Origin: Flavobacteriales bacterium
GTDB taxonomy: Bacteria > Bacteroidota > Bacteroidia > Flavobacteriales_E > Vicingaceae
Assembly: GCA_013359255.1 (NCBI GenBank)
Contig: JABWCF010000005.1
Span: forward strand, 62,001-126,000
Length of the DNA: 64,000 nucleotides
Reading direction: 5' to 3'
Numbering within the stretch: the first letter of the stretch is position 1; every line of letters starts with the position of its first letter. Shown piece by piece: positions 1-10,906 of this stretch. The notes beneath the pieces were generated by a model that saw nothing but the letters and a program-made list of their open reading frames with translations, did not search any database and had not been told where the DNA came from. Both the position numbers and the translations under genes were made by a program.

Positions 1-2
1 GG

Positions 3-1016
3 AATAAATCCATTCATTCTTTAACACATGAGTCTTCAATGGTATCCTTAGGGGGCTCCGGCTCCAGACTTATAACCGGAAATACTTTTGAGTACGAAGA
101 ATTGGAAAAAAAAATAGCCCAATTTCATAAAGCAGAAGCGTCTCTTATTTTTAATACAGGCTATATGGCTAATATAGGATTGTTACAGACAATTGTTCAA
201 AGAGGCGATACCATTTTGTATGATGAATTAAGTCATGCCTCAATCCGAGATGGAATAAGGCTTTCTTTTGCTAATGCTTTTGCGTTTGCCCACAACAACA
301 TAAAAGAGTTAGAAAAAAAACTAAAAGTTGCTAAAGGGAAAATAATCGTAGTAACCGAATCTGTATACAGCATGGATGGAGATGTTGCACCTCTGTTAGA
401 AATAATAAAACTGTGCGAAAAATTTAAGGCATCATTAATAGTTGATGAAGCTCATGCCACGGGTATTTACGGAAAAAATGGAGAAGGCTTGGTGGTAGAA
501 TTAGGCATTGAACAAAAGGTTTTTGCTCGAGTAGTTACCTTCGGAAAAGCCTTAGGTTGTCACGGGGCTGCTGTTTTAGGAAGTCAACACCTTGTAGATT
601 TTCTGGTTAATTTTTCTCGTTCTTTTATTTATACAACCGCCTTACCCCATACTTCTATAATAGCCATTGATAGAGCCTATTCAGAACTAATTGAAAGTAA
701 AAATATAATGAGCCAATTGCATCAAAAAATAAACTATTTTAAATTGCATACCCAAAACATATCTGAAAAAATTATTCCTTCTACCAGTCCTGTTCAGGCG
801 TTGATTATAGGCCATATCGAAAAAACAAAACAAATTGCAAAACGAATAAGAGAACAAGGCTTTTTGATAAAAGAAATTCTGAGCCCTACGGTACCCAAAG
901 GCACTGAACGAATCAGGATTTGTATTCATGTATTTAACACAGAAAATGAAATACAGGAGTTAGCAAACATTCTGAATAAAGAATTAACCCTATCAGAAAA
1001 GGCTACCCATGCGTAA
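3..1016 (+). CDS. bioF: 8-amino-7-oxononanoate synthase (KBL/BioF family), 5' end truncated by window start
   Basis: Frame stays open upstream of the listed ATG to the window edge; GGSGSRLITGN, VTESVYSMDGDVAPL, DEAHATGIYG and TFGKALGCHGAA motifs; followed by bioD and bioA. Confidence 0.9.
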   Translation, partial: NKSIHSLTHESSMVSLGGSGSRLITGNTFEYEELEKKIAQFHKAEASLIFNTGYMANIGLLQTIVQRGDTILYDELSHASIRDGIRLSFANAFAFAHNNIKELEKKLKVAKGKIIVVTESVYSMDGDVAPLLEIIKLCEKFKASLIVDEAHATGIYGKNGEGLVVELGIEQKVFARVVTFGKALGCHGAAVLGSQHLVDFLVNFSRSFIYTTALPHTSIIAIDRAYSELIESKNIMSQLHQKINYFKLHTQNISEKIIPSTSPVQALIIGHIEKTKQIAKRIREQGFLIKEILSPTVPKGTERIRICIHVFNTENEIQELANILNKELTLSEKATHA

Positions 1017-1623
1017 AATATTTATAACCGGTATAGGAACCGATGTAGGAAAAACCATCGTTTCAGCTGTTTTAGCCGAAGCATGGATGGCCGATTATTG
1101 GAAACCAGTGCAAGCAGGCAAGTTACCCGAAACCGATTCAGAAACAGTGAAAAAACTACTTATCAATAAAATTTCCAATGTTTGGCAAGAAAATTATTTA
1201 CTAGAAACTCCTGTTTCTCCTCATTATGCAGCATTTTTAGAAAAAAAAAATATACAAGAAACAAACCTTATTCCACCTTCTTCTCCTAATAAAATATTAC
1301 TCATAGAAGGGGCCGGAGGCTTAATGGTTCCTCTTAATGATGAATTTTTGATAATAGATTTAATTTCTAAACTAAATGCCGAAACCATTGTAGTTTCCAA
1401 AAATTATTTAGGCAGTATTAACCACACTCTGCTAACTATTAATACCTTGTTTCACCACAAAATACCTGTATTGGGAATTATTTTTAACGGAGAAGAACAC
1501 TCTGCTTCAGAACAATTTATTTTAAAATACACCGGTTTAAAAATGCTTGGAAGAATTGAAAAAGCTCAACAGATTACTCGAGAGTGGATTGCAAAAGAAG
1601 CTGCAAAATTTAGTACATTATGA
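1009..1623 (+). CDS. bioD: dethiobiotin synthetase
   Basis: N-term FITGIGTDVGKT P-loop, WKPVQAG, EGAGGLMVPL; overlaps bioF and bioA. Confidence 0.93.
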   Translation: MRKIFITGIGTDVGKTIVSAVLAEAWMADYWKPVQAGKLPETDSETVKKLLINKISNVWQENYLLETPVSPHYAAFLEKKNIQETNLIPPSSPNKILLIEGAGGLMVPLNDEFLIIDLISKLNAETIVVSKNYLGSINHTLLTINTLFHHKIPVLGIIFNGEEHSASEQFILKYTGLKMLGRIEKAQQITREWIAKEAAKFSTL

Positions 1624-2891
1624 GTATTACCGAAAAAGATAAAAAATATATATGGCATCCGTTTACACAAATGAAAGAGGCTGTACAAATACCTATAGTA
1701 AAAGGAAGCGGAGTATGGTTATTTGCCGAAGATGAAAAAAAATACATAGATGCAGTTTCTTCTTGGTGGGTTAATATTCATGGGCACTCCCATCCTTATA
1801 TTGCAGAAAAAGTGTATCAACAGTTTCTTGAATTAGAACACGTATTATTTTCCGGATTTACTACCCCTGTGGCTACCGAATTAGCCGAACGATTGATATT
1901 GAAAATGCCGTGGCAACAAAAAGTGTTTTTTTCCGATAATGGTTCTACAGCGGTAGAAGTAGCTGTTAAAATGGCTATTCAGTATTTTAAAAATAAAAAG
2001 GAAGAAAGAAACACCATTGTCGTTTTTAAAAATGCCTATCATGGCGATACCTTCGGAGCCATGTCGCTCAGTCAAAAAAATATTTTTAACGAAGCTTTTT
2101 CCGATTTTGTATTTGATGTAAAAACAATTTCTGCTCCGGAGTACGGTTGCGAAACACACTCAATAAACGAATTGAAAAATATTATTGAGAATGAGAAAGT
2201 AATTGCCTTGCTTTACGAACCCATGATTCAAGGTGCAGGAGGTATGCGTATACAAAATCCTCTTGCTTTAAACAATGTGCTCGAATTAGCAAAGAGTAAG
2301 AACATTTTACTAATTGCCGATGAGGTAATGACAGGATTTTATCGTACCGGCAGAATGTTTGCTTCGGAATATACTACGGTAAAACCCGATTTAATGGCTT
2401 TATCGAAGGCTCTTACCGGAGGGGTTATGCCTCTTGGGCTTACTACCTGCACCGATACTATTTATAATGAGTTTTTAGGAAGTACCATAGAAAAAACATT
2501 TTATCATGGCCACTCTTTTACAGGTAATCCCTTAGCTTGTGCAGCCGCTTGTGCCAGCTTAGAGTTATTGGAAAAACAAAAAACAAAAGAACAAATTGTA
2601 TCCATTTGCGAAAGGCAGCAAGAGGCGGCTCACCTTTTTTCAGTGTACAATAAGGTAAAAAAATCTCGTTCACTAGGCACTATTCTCGCTTTAGAGTTAG
2701 ATGCGGAACAAGGGTATTTCAGCAATATAAGGGAGGAGATGTATTCCTTCTTTTTGCAAAAAGGAATTGTTTTACGGCCCTTAGGAAATGTGTTGTATTT
2801 TATGCCTCCCTATTGTATAAATACCAATGAAATGAACTTAGTTTACGAAGCCATTCACGAATTTTTAAAAGCCTATCAACCGAAGGAATAA
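1620..2891 (+). CDS. bioA: adenosylmethionine-8-amino-7-oxononanoate aminotransferase
   Basis: WHPFTQMKEA start, SSWWVNIHGHSHP, class III aminotransferase LLIADEVMTGFYRTG, SKALTGG. Confidence 0.95.
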   Translation: MSITEKDKKYIWHPFTQMKEAVQIPIVKGSGVWLFAEDEKKYIDAVSSWWVNIHGHSHPYIAEKVYQQFLELEHVLFSGFTTPVATELAERLILKMPWQQKVFFSDNGSTAVEVAVKMAIQYFKNKKEERNTIVVFKNAYHGDTFGAMSLSQKNIFNEAFSDFVFDVKTISAPEYGCETHSINELKNIIENEKVIALLYEPMIQGAGGMRIQNPLALNNVLELAKSKNILLIADEVMTGFYRTGRMFASEYTTVKPDLMALSKALTGGVMPLGLTTCTDTIYNEFLGSTIEKTFYHGHSFTGNPLACAAACASLELLEKQKTKEQIVSICERQQEAAHLFSVYNKVKKSRSLGTILALELDAEQGYFSNIREEMYSFFLQKGIVLRPLGNVLYFMPPYCINTNEMNLVYEAIHEFLKAYQPKE

Positions 2892-2897
2892 ATACAA

Positions 2898-4526
2898 CTA
2901 ATTGCCGAATACTTTTTCTCCATTCACAAAAGTGTAAACTACGCGGGCGTTTAAAACAAGATTTTCTTTTACTTTTAGAATATCCCTATCTAAAATCACA
3001 AAATCTGCATTTTTTCCTGCTTCCAAACTTCCTTTTTCATTTTCTTCAAAATTGGCAATGGCAGCCCAGATGGCCATTCCTTTTAAAGCATTCTCTCTGC
3101 TCAGTGCATTAATCGGTTGATATCCGTTTTCGGGGAAGCCTTTATGATCTTTTCTAAAAACAGCAGCATAAAAAGTATAAAGCGGATTGATTTCTTCTAC
3201 CGGAAAATCGGTGCCAAGAGCAATGAGGCCATTTAGTTGCATTAGTTCATTATAGGCATACGCTTGATGTTCTCGGTGTGTGCCAAGCCTTTGATTGGCC
3301 CAATACATATCCGATGTGGCATGTGTGGGTTGTACCGAGGGAATAATGGTATATTCCGAAAAAAAAGTAAAATCTTTTTTATCTACTACTTGAGCATGCT
3401 CTATTCTCCACCTTAAATCGTTTGTGCTTTTTAGGTATTTTGCGTAGATAGAAAGCATAAGAGCATTGGCACTATCGCCAATAGAATGCGTATTTAATTG
3501 AAAGTTTAAGCGAGAGCAAAGGGCTGCAAAGTGATTTAATTTTTCCAATGAATCAACGATTACCCCCCTATGGGTTGGCATATCGGAATAAGGTTGTTTT
3601 AAAAGAGCACCTCTGGAACCTAATGAACCATCGGCATACAATTTAAAAGAGCGAACCGATAAGTGGCTGGTTTTAATAATACCTTGTAGTGCCAACTGTT
3701 CATTCTCTTCACTCGGGTTTAACATAGCATAAATCCTCATTTTAAGTTCTCCGGATTCGTGCATTTTTTTTATCAGCATAATATCTTCTAAATCTAAGCC
3801 AGCATCACTTACGGTGGTGAGACCCACGGCAAAACAATTTTTCTGAGCCAGAAGGAAAGCCTTTCTTTTTTCTTCTATCGTTTTTTTAGGTAAAACTTTT
3901 TCAACAAGATTCATGGTATTATCTGTAATTATTCCCGTAAGGTTTCCGTTTTCAATAAAAATTTCTCCTCCTTCTATTTTTGTTTGGCTTGTAATACCGG
4001 CTAATTCTAAGGCTTTTGAATTTAAAAGAGCGGCATGCCCATCTACTCTTTTAAGATAAATAGGAGTGCTAGGGAAAAGTGAATCGAGAAGGTTTTTATT
4101 CGGAAATTTTTTTTCTTCCCAATCGTTTTGATCCCAGCCTCTTCCAATAATCCATTCCGACAGGCTGTTTTTTGAATACAGAAGAACTTTATCTATTACT
4201 TCATTAAATGAATGAGAATTTTTTAAATCCAGCACATTTAAAAATAATCCATATCCTAAAAAATGGCAATGAGCATCTATAAAACCAGGATAAACGGGCA
4301 TTTTGCGGGCGTCTATTTTGTGAGGAGAAGTGTATTTGTTTAAAATCTCATTTTCGGGTCCTATGGCTACAATCTTCCCATCTTTTACAGCCATAGCTTC
4401 TGCTCTAGGCAAAATTTCATTCAGCGTATAAATGGAGGCATTATGTACAATTAAATCGGCTTCTTCCAAGTTGTTGCAGGCACTAATAAACAGAGAAGCG
4501 ATTAAAAAAAGTTTCCAGTTTTTCAT
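2898..4526 (-). CDS. amidohydrolase family lipoprotein (YtcJ-like)
   Basis: Start trimmed to ATG at 4526 (MKNWKLFLIASLFISAC, lipobox); PGFIDAHCHFLGYG, LYADGSLGSRGA, ALGTDFPVE, NADFVILDRDI. Confidence 0.85.
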   Translation of the reverse strand: MKNWKLFLIASLFISACNNLEEADLIVHNASIYTLNEILPRAEAMAVKDGKIVAIGPENEILNKYTSPHKIDARKMPVYPGFIDAHCHFLGYGLFLNVLDLKNSHSFNEVIDKVLLYSKNSLSEWIIGRGWDQNDWEEKKFPNKNLLDSLFPSTPIYLKRVDGHAALLNSKALELAGITSQTKIEGGEIFIENGNLTGIITDNTMNLVEKVLPKKTIEEKRKAFLLAQKNCFAVGLTTVSDAGLDLEDIMLIKKMHESGELKMRIYAMLNPSEENEQLALQGIIKTSHLSVRSFKLYADGSLGSRGALLKQPYSDMPTHRGVIVDSLEKLNHFAALCSRLNFQLNTHSIGDSANALMLSIYAKYLKSTNDLRWRIEHAQVVDKKDFTFFSEYTIIPSVQPTHATSDMYWANQRLGTHREHQAYAYNELMQLNGLIALGTDFPVEEINPLYTFYAAVFRKDHKGFPENGYQPINALSRENALKGMAIWAAIANFEENEKGSLEAGKNADFVILDRDILKVKENLVLNARVVYTFVNGEKVFGN

Positions 4527-5832
4527 AAAAATATTTATATAAATTAAATTGATTATAAAGTTTAGAATGATTAGAAAGTAGAAGCAACACCACAAAAAGA
4601 AAAGGTAATGCAGGGGTTTTATAACGCACAATAGCTCCTAATACAGGGGTGGTAGTACCAATGAGCATAAAAAGTAACACCGAAAATGAGAGACAAAGCC
4701 ACACAAAATTATTTTCGATTTTCGTTAGTTTATTTCTAAAGAAAAATGAGAAAAGTAAGCCTATCTGAAATATACTATTTTCTATTGCTGCAGGAAGTTC
4801 TAAGCCAATTTTGCAGGTAAATACAAAAGGAAGTAGAAATAAATTTTTAATAGCATAAGGAATATTTTTAATTAGGTTCATGTAGGAGTTTTCTAATTTA
4901 TAAACTTTCACCACGCTTCCTGCATTTTCTTTTTCTGCGAGTTCTAAAAAAGCTTGTTGTTTCTCACTTAATAGGGTAATGGGCGAAAAATGAGAATGGA
5001 TACGGGAAATAAAAAGTATAAAAGCAATATAAAAAATGAAAACGAGTAAGTATTTCCCAAACACCCTCTGGCTATGAATAGAAAAAGCAATTAGAGCAGG
5101 TAATATCGAAGCAAAAAGGTAAAATTTTAAATAAAATAAGAGCAGGGCTCCGGATAGAAAAACAATAAAATAAAAAGCAGTGTATTTTTTTAATACAAAA
5201 AGGTTAAAGAAAGAATAAAGCAAAAATCCGATAACAAAAAATACAATGCCTTCTTTAAGAACTCCCGATGACCAAAACCACACCGAAGGAAGTAGAAAAA
5301 CACAGATAAATAATTGTTTTTCCTTATTCTGAATGAAAATTGAAAAAGCTTTGTATAGTGCAGTGCATCCGGCAAAAGATAAAAAACACATAAAAATAGT
5401 ATGCACATGAAAATTACCAAATGAAAAAAAACGCACAAGGGTATTAAATCGAATAATAATATGGCTATCATTATATAAGTTACCGGCAGATTGCCTGTAC
5501 CACCAATTCATTTTATTATAATAATGCTCATTATAGTAAGTATGATCGTTACCAATTCCGCAAAGCATTTTAATAAAATCAGTAAAATTTGTAAAGGCAG
5601 CATCATACATAACCTTACTATCGTCAAAATATTTAAAAATATCAGCCGTATTACGTGTTGGGTAGTAGTGGGTATAAATAAGCGTAAGTGTAATTCCGGC
5701 TAAAATCTTCAGTAAAAAGGCGGCAATTGGAAAAAAAGTGGGCACCCCTTTTAATTTAAAAAAAGAGATCTTTTTTATAAGAACAACAAAAACGAAAATA
5801 TAAAAAATACTTATGGCTGAAGAAGCTAACAT
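4483..5832 (-). CDS. multi-pass membrane protein, unknown function
   Basis: 449-aa ORF with many hydrophobic segments; overlaps the next gene start by 44 nt. Confidence 0.7.
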   Translation of the reverse strand: MLASSAISIFYIFVFVVLIKKISFFKLKGVPTFFPIAAFLLKILAGITLTLIYTHYYPTRNTADIFKYFDDSKVMYDAAFTNFTDFIKMLCGIGNDHTYYNEHYYNKMNWWYRQSAGNLYNDSHIIIRFNTLVRFFSFGNFHVHTIFMCFLSFAGCTALYKAFSIFIQNKEKQLFICVFLLPSVWFWSSGVLKEGIVFFVIGFLLYSFFNLFVLKKYTAFYFIVFLSGALLLFYLKFYLFASILPALIAFSIHSQRVFGKYLLVFIFYIAFILFISRIHSHFSPITLLSEKQQAFLELAEKENAGSVVKVYKLENSYMNLIKNIPYAIKNLFLLPFVFTCKIGLELPAAIENSIFQIGLLFSFFFRNKLTKIENNFVWLCLSFSVLLFMLIGTTTPVLGAIVRYKTPALPFLFVVLLLLSNHSKLYNQFNLYKYFYEKLETFFNRFSVY

Positions 5833-5977
5833 AATAAGTGGCTAATTTAAGCGAAAAATAAAAAAGCAGTAAACAACTTAGGGATCAAACTATGTAAGAA
5901 TGACATAAAGTAGAAATAAAACATGTAAACTTCTTTATTCGTAATTTCGCGACACCACTAATATATAAATAATTGAA

Positions 5978-7624
5978 ATGGCAAAAGTAACGGTGCAAGA
6001 GCTAGAAGCTAATACCAACGAGGATAATATCCGAATGTTGCTTTCGGATTTAAAGCAAAGGCTCGACAAAATATACGAAGGAGGAGGCAAAAGCAAAATA
6101 GATAAACAGCACGAGCAAGGCAAATTAACTGCCCGGGAGCGGGTTGCTTACTTGCTTGATAGCGATTTGCCCAACATTGAAATCGGAGCATTTGCCGGAT
6201 ATAATATGTTTAAGGAGCAAGGGGGCTGCCCATCAGGAGGGGTGGTGGTTATGCTGGGGTATATTAAAAAAAGACAATGTTTGGTGGTAGCTAACGATTC
6301 CACGGTGAAAGCCGGAGCCTGGTTTCCAATTACAGCAAAGAAGAATCTTAGAGCACAAGAAATTGCCATTGAAAATAAACTTCCCATTATTTATTTGGTA
6401 GACAGTGCTGGGGTGTTTCTTCCATTGCAAGATGAAGTGTTTCCTGATAAAGAACATTTTGGAAGAATTTTCAGAAACAACGCAGTAATGTCCTCTTTGG
6501 GTATTCCGCAAATTGCAGCCATTATGGGTAGTTGTGTGGCAGGTGGAGCCTATTTGCCCATTATGAGCGATGAAGCCATGATTGTAGAAAAAACGGGCAC
6601 CATCTTTTTGGCAGGATCTTATTTGGTAAAAGCAGCAGTTGGCGAAGATATTGACAACGAAACATTGGGGGGGGCTACCACGCACTGCGAAATTTCGGGA
6701 GTTACCGACTATAAATGCAAAAACGATAAAGCCTGCTTAGATAAAATAAAATTTATTGTAGATAAATACGGAGATTTTCAAAAAGCAGGGTTTAATCGTT
6801 CCGAGCCTAAAATTCCGAAATTAAACCCCAAGGAAATTTATTCTATTATACCCAAAACACGAGATAAACCTTATGAAGTAAGGGAAATTATAAAGCGTTT
6901 GGTAGATGATTCTGAATTTGAAGAATACAAGGAACTCTACGGAAAAACCATTGTGTGTTGCTATGCTCGCATTGATGGATGGGCCGTAGGTATTGTGGCC
7001 AATCAACGGGCAATAGTAAAAAGCAAAAAGGGCGAAATGCAATTCGGAGGTGTCATTTATTCCGATTCGGCCGATAAAGCAGCCCAGTTTATTATGAACT
7101 GCAATCAAAAAAAAATACCCCTAGTGTTTTTGCAAGACGTAACCGGATTTATGGTAGGTTCACGTTCCGAACACGGAGGCATTATAAAAGATGGAGCAAA
7201 AATGGTAAATGCACAGGCAAACTCGGTAGTGCCTAAATTTACAATTATTACAGGAAATTCATATGGAGCCGGAAATTATGCTATGTGCGGAAAGGCTTAC
7301 GACCCACGCCTTATTGTAGCTTGGCCTACAGCCCGACTAGCGGTGATGGGGGGAGAACAAGCTGCCAAAACTCTTTTACAAATTGAAGTGGCCACACAAA
7401 AAGCCAAAGAAAAAGAGGTAAGTAAAGAAGATCAAGAGCAAATGTTGAAAACCATTACCGACCGTTACAACGAACAAATGTCGCCATACTACGCAGCTGC
7501 TCGCTTATGGGTAGACGCTATTATAGACCCTATGGATACGCGAAAATGGATTTCAATGGGTATTGAAATGGCAAACCATTCGCCTATAGATAAAAAATTT
7601 AATGTTGGAGTAATTCAAACCTGA
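5978..7624 (+). CDS. acyl-CoA carboxylase carboxyltransferase subunit
   Basis: QHEQGKLTARERV, GSCVAGGAYLPIMSDEAM, GGATTHCEISGVTDY, GNSYGAGNYAMCGKAYDPR, WPTARLAVMGGEQAA. Confidence 0.92.
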   Translation: MAKVTVQELEANTNEDNIRMLLSDLKQRLDKIYEGGGKSKIDKQHEQGKLTARERVAYLLDSDLPNIEIGAFAGYNMFKEQGGCPSGGVVVMLGYIKKRQCLVVANDSTVKAGAWFPITAKKNLRAQEIAIENKLPIIYLVDSAGVFLPLQDEVFPDKEHFGRIFRNNAVMSSLGIPQIAAIMGSCVAGGAYLPIMSDEAMIVEKTGTIFLAGSYLVKAAVGEDIDNETLGGATTHCEISGVTDYKCKNDKACLDKIKFIVDKYGDFQKAGFNRSEPKIPKLNPKEIYSIIPKTRDKPYEVREIIKRLVDDSEFEEYKELYGKTIVCCYARIDGWAVGIVANQRAIVKSKKGEMQFGGVIYSDSADKAAQFIMNCNQKKIPLVFLQDVTGFMVGSRSEHGGIIKDGAKMVNAQANSVVPKFTIITGNSYGAGNYAMCGKAYDPRLIVAWPTARLAVMGGEQAAKTLLQIEVATQKAKEKEVSKEDQEQMLKTITDRYNEQMSPYYAAARLWVDAIIDPMDTRKWISMGIEMANHSPIDKKFNVGVIQT

Positions 7625-8433
7625 TGCTTCGATTAGGGAGTATTACATTGTTTTTTATTTTGTGTTTTAATGTTGTACAGGCACAAGATACCGCAAGTTA
7701 TGGTAATTATTTTATCTTTTCTTTTTCTTCCGGTAGTAGTGTGTTAAGAGACGAGTTAATGTCGCCCCTCCGTTATTCAGGGTTATCTCTTTCTCCTAAG
7801 GTAAGCGTTGCATCAAATGGGAAAAAATACATTCATCTGGTAGAAATAGAATATACGCGTGCAAAATTAACATCTCAACACTATAATACACTTACCGGAA
7901 ATTATCTTATCAATCAACGCGGATACCTGAATTATTTATTGCTTAAAAGAATTTTAACAAATAAAAAAAACATCAACTATTTTGCAGGAGTCGCCCTAAA
8001 CCATACCCTCGATGTGAGAGAACACACCTCTCTTTTTATTTATGGCGAATTCGTTTCTTCTCTGAATATATCCGGAAGGTTACAGAAAACAATAGCATTG
8101 TTCGGGAAAAAACTAAATATAGCATACCAAGCCCATGTGCCCTTGTTAAATTTTATGGTTACTCCTAATTACGCCTACTCTCCACCCGCTGATTTTTTTG
8201 AACAAAATGCGTATTACCAAAATAAAAAAATTAAACGATTTTTAAACAGTGGACATTTCTCTGCTTTCAATCAGTTTTTTAGATTTTCCAACCGATTTAC
8301 CTTAGAGAAAGAAATAAAAGCACATAATAAAATAGCATTGTATTACGATTTCGATTATTATTCCTATCAATTACCTCAACCAGTAAAGAAGGGAAAAAGC
8401 GTATTCGGATTTTCATTAATGACTTTTTTATAA
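7624..8433 (+). CDS. hypothetical secreted protein
   Basis: Signal peptide-like N-term; start overlaps previous stop (TGATG); beta-rich, no family recognised. Confidence 0.65.
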   Translation: MLRLGSITLFFILCFNVVQAQDTASYGNYFIFSFSSGSSVLRDELMSPLRYSGLSLSPKVSVASNGKKYIHLVEIEYTRAKLTSQHYNTLTGNYLINQRGYLNYLLLKRILTNKKNINYFAGVALNHTLDVREHTSLFIYGEFVSSLNISGRLQKTIALFGKKLNIAYQAHVPLLNFMVTPNYAYSPPADFFEQNAYYQNKKIKRFLNSGHFSAFNQFFRFSNRFTLEKEIKAHNKIALYYDFDYYSYQLPQPVKKGKSVFGFSLMTFL

Positions 8434-8437
8434 CAGA

Positions 8438-9460
8438 ATGGCTAACATAAAAAATATGCGTTTCAGCCTATGGTTATTAGGTATAATAATATTTACCCTT
8501 TCGGGTTGCGAAAAATTATTTATTAAACCCGATAAGGAAAATACACACATCAGCAACTTCGAAATTTTATGGAACGATTTTGATAAAAATTATTCTTTCT
8601 TTGAATATAAAAGAATAAACTGGGATTCACTTTATAGTGTTTACCGCCCTTTGGTTCATAATGAAATGAAAAACAGAGATTTTTTTAAAGTCTTAAATCA
8701 GTTGCTTTTTCATTTAAAAGATGGACATGTTAATTTATCTGCACCATTTGATTATACTCGTTTTTCCGAGTATTATTTGAAAGCCCCACCCAACTTTAAT
8801 TATGATTTATTGGAAAGAAACTATTTTAACAATCAGCAAATGTATACAAAGGGTGGAGCATACGAGTATATATGGTTGGGGAATATTGGTTACATCAGAA
8901 TATCTGATTTTGATGCTTCCGGATTTGGATATATTGAAGGTTTGCTGACATATTTTTCAAATGCAAAAGGAATTATAATTGACATCAGAAATAACCCGGG
9001 GGGCGACCCCTATAACGCAGAAATAGTAGCTTCTCATTTTAACAATGTAAAAAGAGTATATGCCTTTTGGAAGTGGAAAAATGGCCCTAAGCACTCTGAT
9101 TTTACTGATGCCTTTCCTTATTACATCGAAGCCTCAGAAAATCCTTGGTTAAAGCCAGTCGCACTACTTACCAACCGATCTTCTTTCAGTGCCTCGAACG
9201 ATTTTACTCTTATGATGCATCAATTACCTCATGTTATTCATTTAGGCGATACCACAGGAGGAGGAGGAGGAGTGCCCTATTACAGAGAATTGCCTAATGG
9301 ATGGACATACCGATTTTCACGTACTCAAACCCTCTCGCCAGAGGGTGAAAATGTTGAATTCGGAATTTCTCCTCATGTTCTACAATACACAGATACCAAC
9401 GATTTTATTAACGGAAAAGATTCAATGATAGAAAAAGCACTTGAAATATTGGATAATTAA
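8438..9460 (+). CDS. S41 family peptidase, lipoprotein
   Basis: Lipobox LSGCEKLF; GYIRISDFD, GIIIDIRNNPGGD, LTNRSSFSASNDF, GGGGGVPYYRELPNG. Confidence 0.85.
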   Translation: MANIKNMRFSLWLLGIIIFTLSGCEKLFIKPDKENTHISNFEILWNDFDKNYSFFEYKRINWDSLYSVYRPLVHNEMKNRDFFKVLNQLLFHLKDGHVNLSAPFDYTRFSEYYLKAPPNFNYDLLERNYFNNQQMYTKGGAYEYIWLGNIGYIRISDFDASGFGYIEGLLTYFSNAKGIIIDIRNNPGGDPYNAEIVASHFNNVKRVYAFWKWKNGPKHSDFTDAFPYYIEASENPWLKPVALLTNRSSFSASNDFTLMMHQLPHVIHLGDTTGGGGGVPYYRELPNGWTYRFSRTQTLSPEGENVEFGISPHVLQYTDTNDFINGKDSMIEKALEILDN

Positions 9461-9534
9461 AATTCTTTTAATAAATATGCAAAACAAATAAATCCTTAAT
9501 ATTGAGCCTTTAAAAAATGTAAAATTAAATCACA

Positions 9535-10401
9535 ATGAAAAAACGAACACCGTATTTGCTGCTTTTTAGTATTCTGTCTCTATTTTTATGTTCCTGCGGA
9601 AACGAAACAGAAACTGAACAACTCGAAATAACAGAAAAAATAGATTCTTCCTTAGTGGTAGTAGAAGACGATATATCTTATACACTACCCTCTCCTTTAC
9701 AAATTGCTTTTATTTTTAAGCAAGCAGGGTTGCCTTATCAGGCCGGATTAACCAATAAGCCTGAAAACATTAATAATTATGTTTCTAAGTATAACCAAAA
9801 ACTAAATTTTGGCGTATATACTGCAGATTTAGCATATTGTGTGTTAAACAAACAAAGTCAGGAGGCTATTTATTATCTTAAAAACTTGGGGCAGATGTCA
9901 GAAAAACTTTGGATGTCAAATATTTTTCAAACTGTAAATGTATTAACCCGATTCGAGAAAAATATCGGTAACGAAGATTCTTTAGCCACAATTATTTCCG
10001 ATATGCAGCTAAGTATGGATAATTACTTAGAAGAAAATGGAGTAGGAAACAATGGTAGTATCATTTTTGCCGGAGCATGGGTAGAAAGTATGTACATAGG
10101 CTCTAAAGTAATTGAAAAATCCAGTAATGAAAAATTACTCGGCAGAATAGCAGAACAAGCCATTATATTAGATAATCTTTTGAAACTGCTTCGTAAAAAT
10201 AATGCCGATGAGGCAGCAGAAATGATAACTGATCTAGAAAGTTTGCAAAAACACTTTGCTAAGTTTTTAAAAGAAGAAACCGAAAATGAGGAAGAGAATG
10301 AAAGTGAAGTAGAAGAAGATGTGGTTTACACTTTCTCAAAAGAAGAACTGCAAAGCTTTGGCAAAGAAATAGAAGCCATAAGAAAAAAAATTATAAACTA
10401 A
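9535..10401 (+). CDS. hypothetical lipoprotein
   Basis: Lipobox LFLCSCGNE; coherent ORF with acidic C-terminal region. Confidence 0.7.
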   Translation: MKKRTPYLLLFSILSLFLCSCGNETETEQLEITEKIDSSLVVVEDDISYTLPSPLQIAFIFKQAGLPYQAGLTNKPENINNYVSKYNQKLNFGVYTADLAYCVLNKQSQEAIYYLKNLGQMSEKLWMSNIFQTVNVLTRFEKNIGNEDSLATIISDMQLSMDNYLEENGVGNNGSIIFAGAWVESMYIGSKVIEKSSNEKLLGRIAEQAIILDNLLKLLRKNNADEAAEMITDLESLQKHFAKFLKEETENEEENESEVEEDVVYTFSKEELQSFGKEIEAIRKKIIN

Positions 10402-10416
10402 AAACCTTAACCGAAT

Positions 10417-10890
10417 ATGAATACCATTAAACTTTTTACACTTGCGTTAGTCGTATTTGTTACAGCTACTGCCGGTAGGGTTTCTCTACAATCCGATGGA
10501 GATTGTGATGCTACCGGAATGAAAAATCAAGCCAAAGGATTGTTGGATAACGATTTTAAGTACGATTCATCAAAAATTACCCGATTTGCCTACAAGGAAA
10601 AAGAACAACTCAAAGAAATTGAAGTGCCTCTTTTTATTGGTGAAAAATACCGTTTTATTTTTAACACCGCAGTACCTGAAAATGTAGTAATCAGTATTTA
10701 TGATAAACCCTCTACAGCTAAAAAAAGAAAATTATTATACACAAACAAAGAAGAACTGAAAGGAAATAAAAAGATATATGTTTGGGAACCCCAAAAATCT
10801 CGTAAAATGTACGTAAACTTTGAAATACCTAAAAGTCAAAATGTAGATTCTAGAGGCTGTATTATTTTCCTTTTGGGATATAAAATTTAA
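10417..10890 (+). CDS. hypothetical secreted protein
   Basis: Signal peptide-like N-terminus; 157-aa ORF between a lipoprotein gene and thrS. Confidence 0.65.
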   Translation: MNTIKLFTLALVVFVTATAGRVSLQSDGDCDATGMKNQAKGLLDNDFKYDSSKITRFAYKEKEQLKEIEVPLFIGEKYRFIFNTAVPENVVISIYDKPSTAKKRKLLYTNKEELKGNKKIYVWEPQKSRKMYVNFEIPKSQNVDSRGCIIFLLGYKI

Positions 10891-10906
10891 AAAAGCATAT
10901 TTCTGT

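Noticed and set aside
2898-4631. Amidohydrolase start at 4631 as in the ORF track
   Set aside because: The first 35 residues would precede a clear lipoprotein signal peptide beginning at ATG 4526.
6009-7108. Minus-strand ORFs (6009-6191, 6148-6387, 6233-6685, 6821-7108) within the carboxyltransferase gene
   Set aside because: Shadow ORFs opposite a highly conserved CDS.
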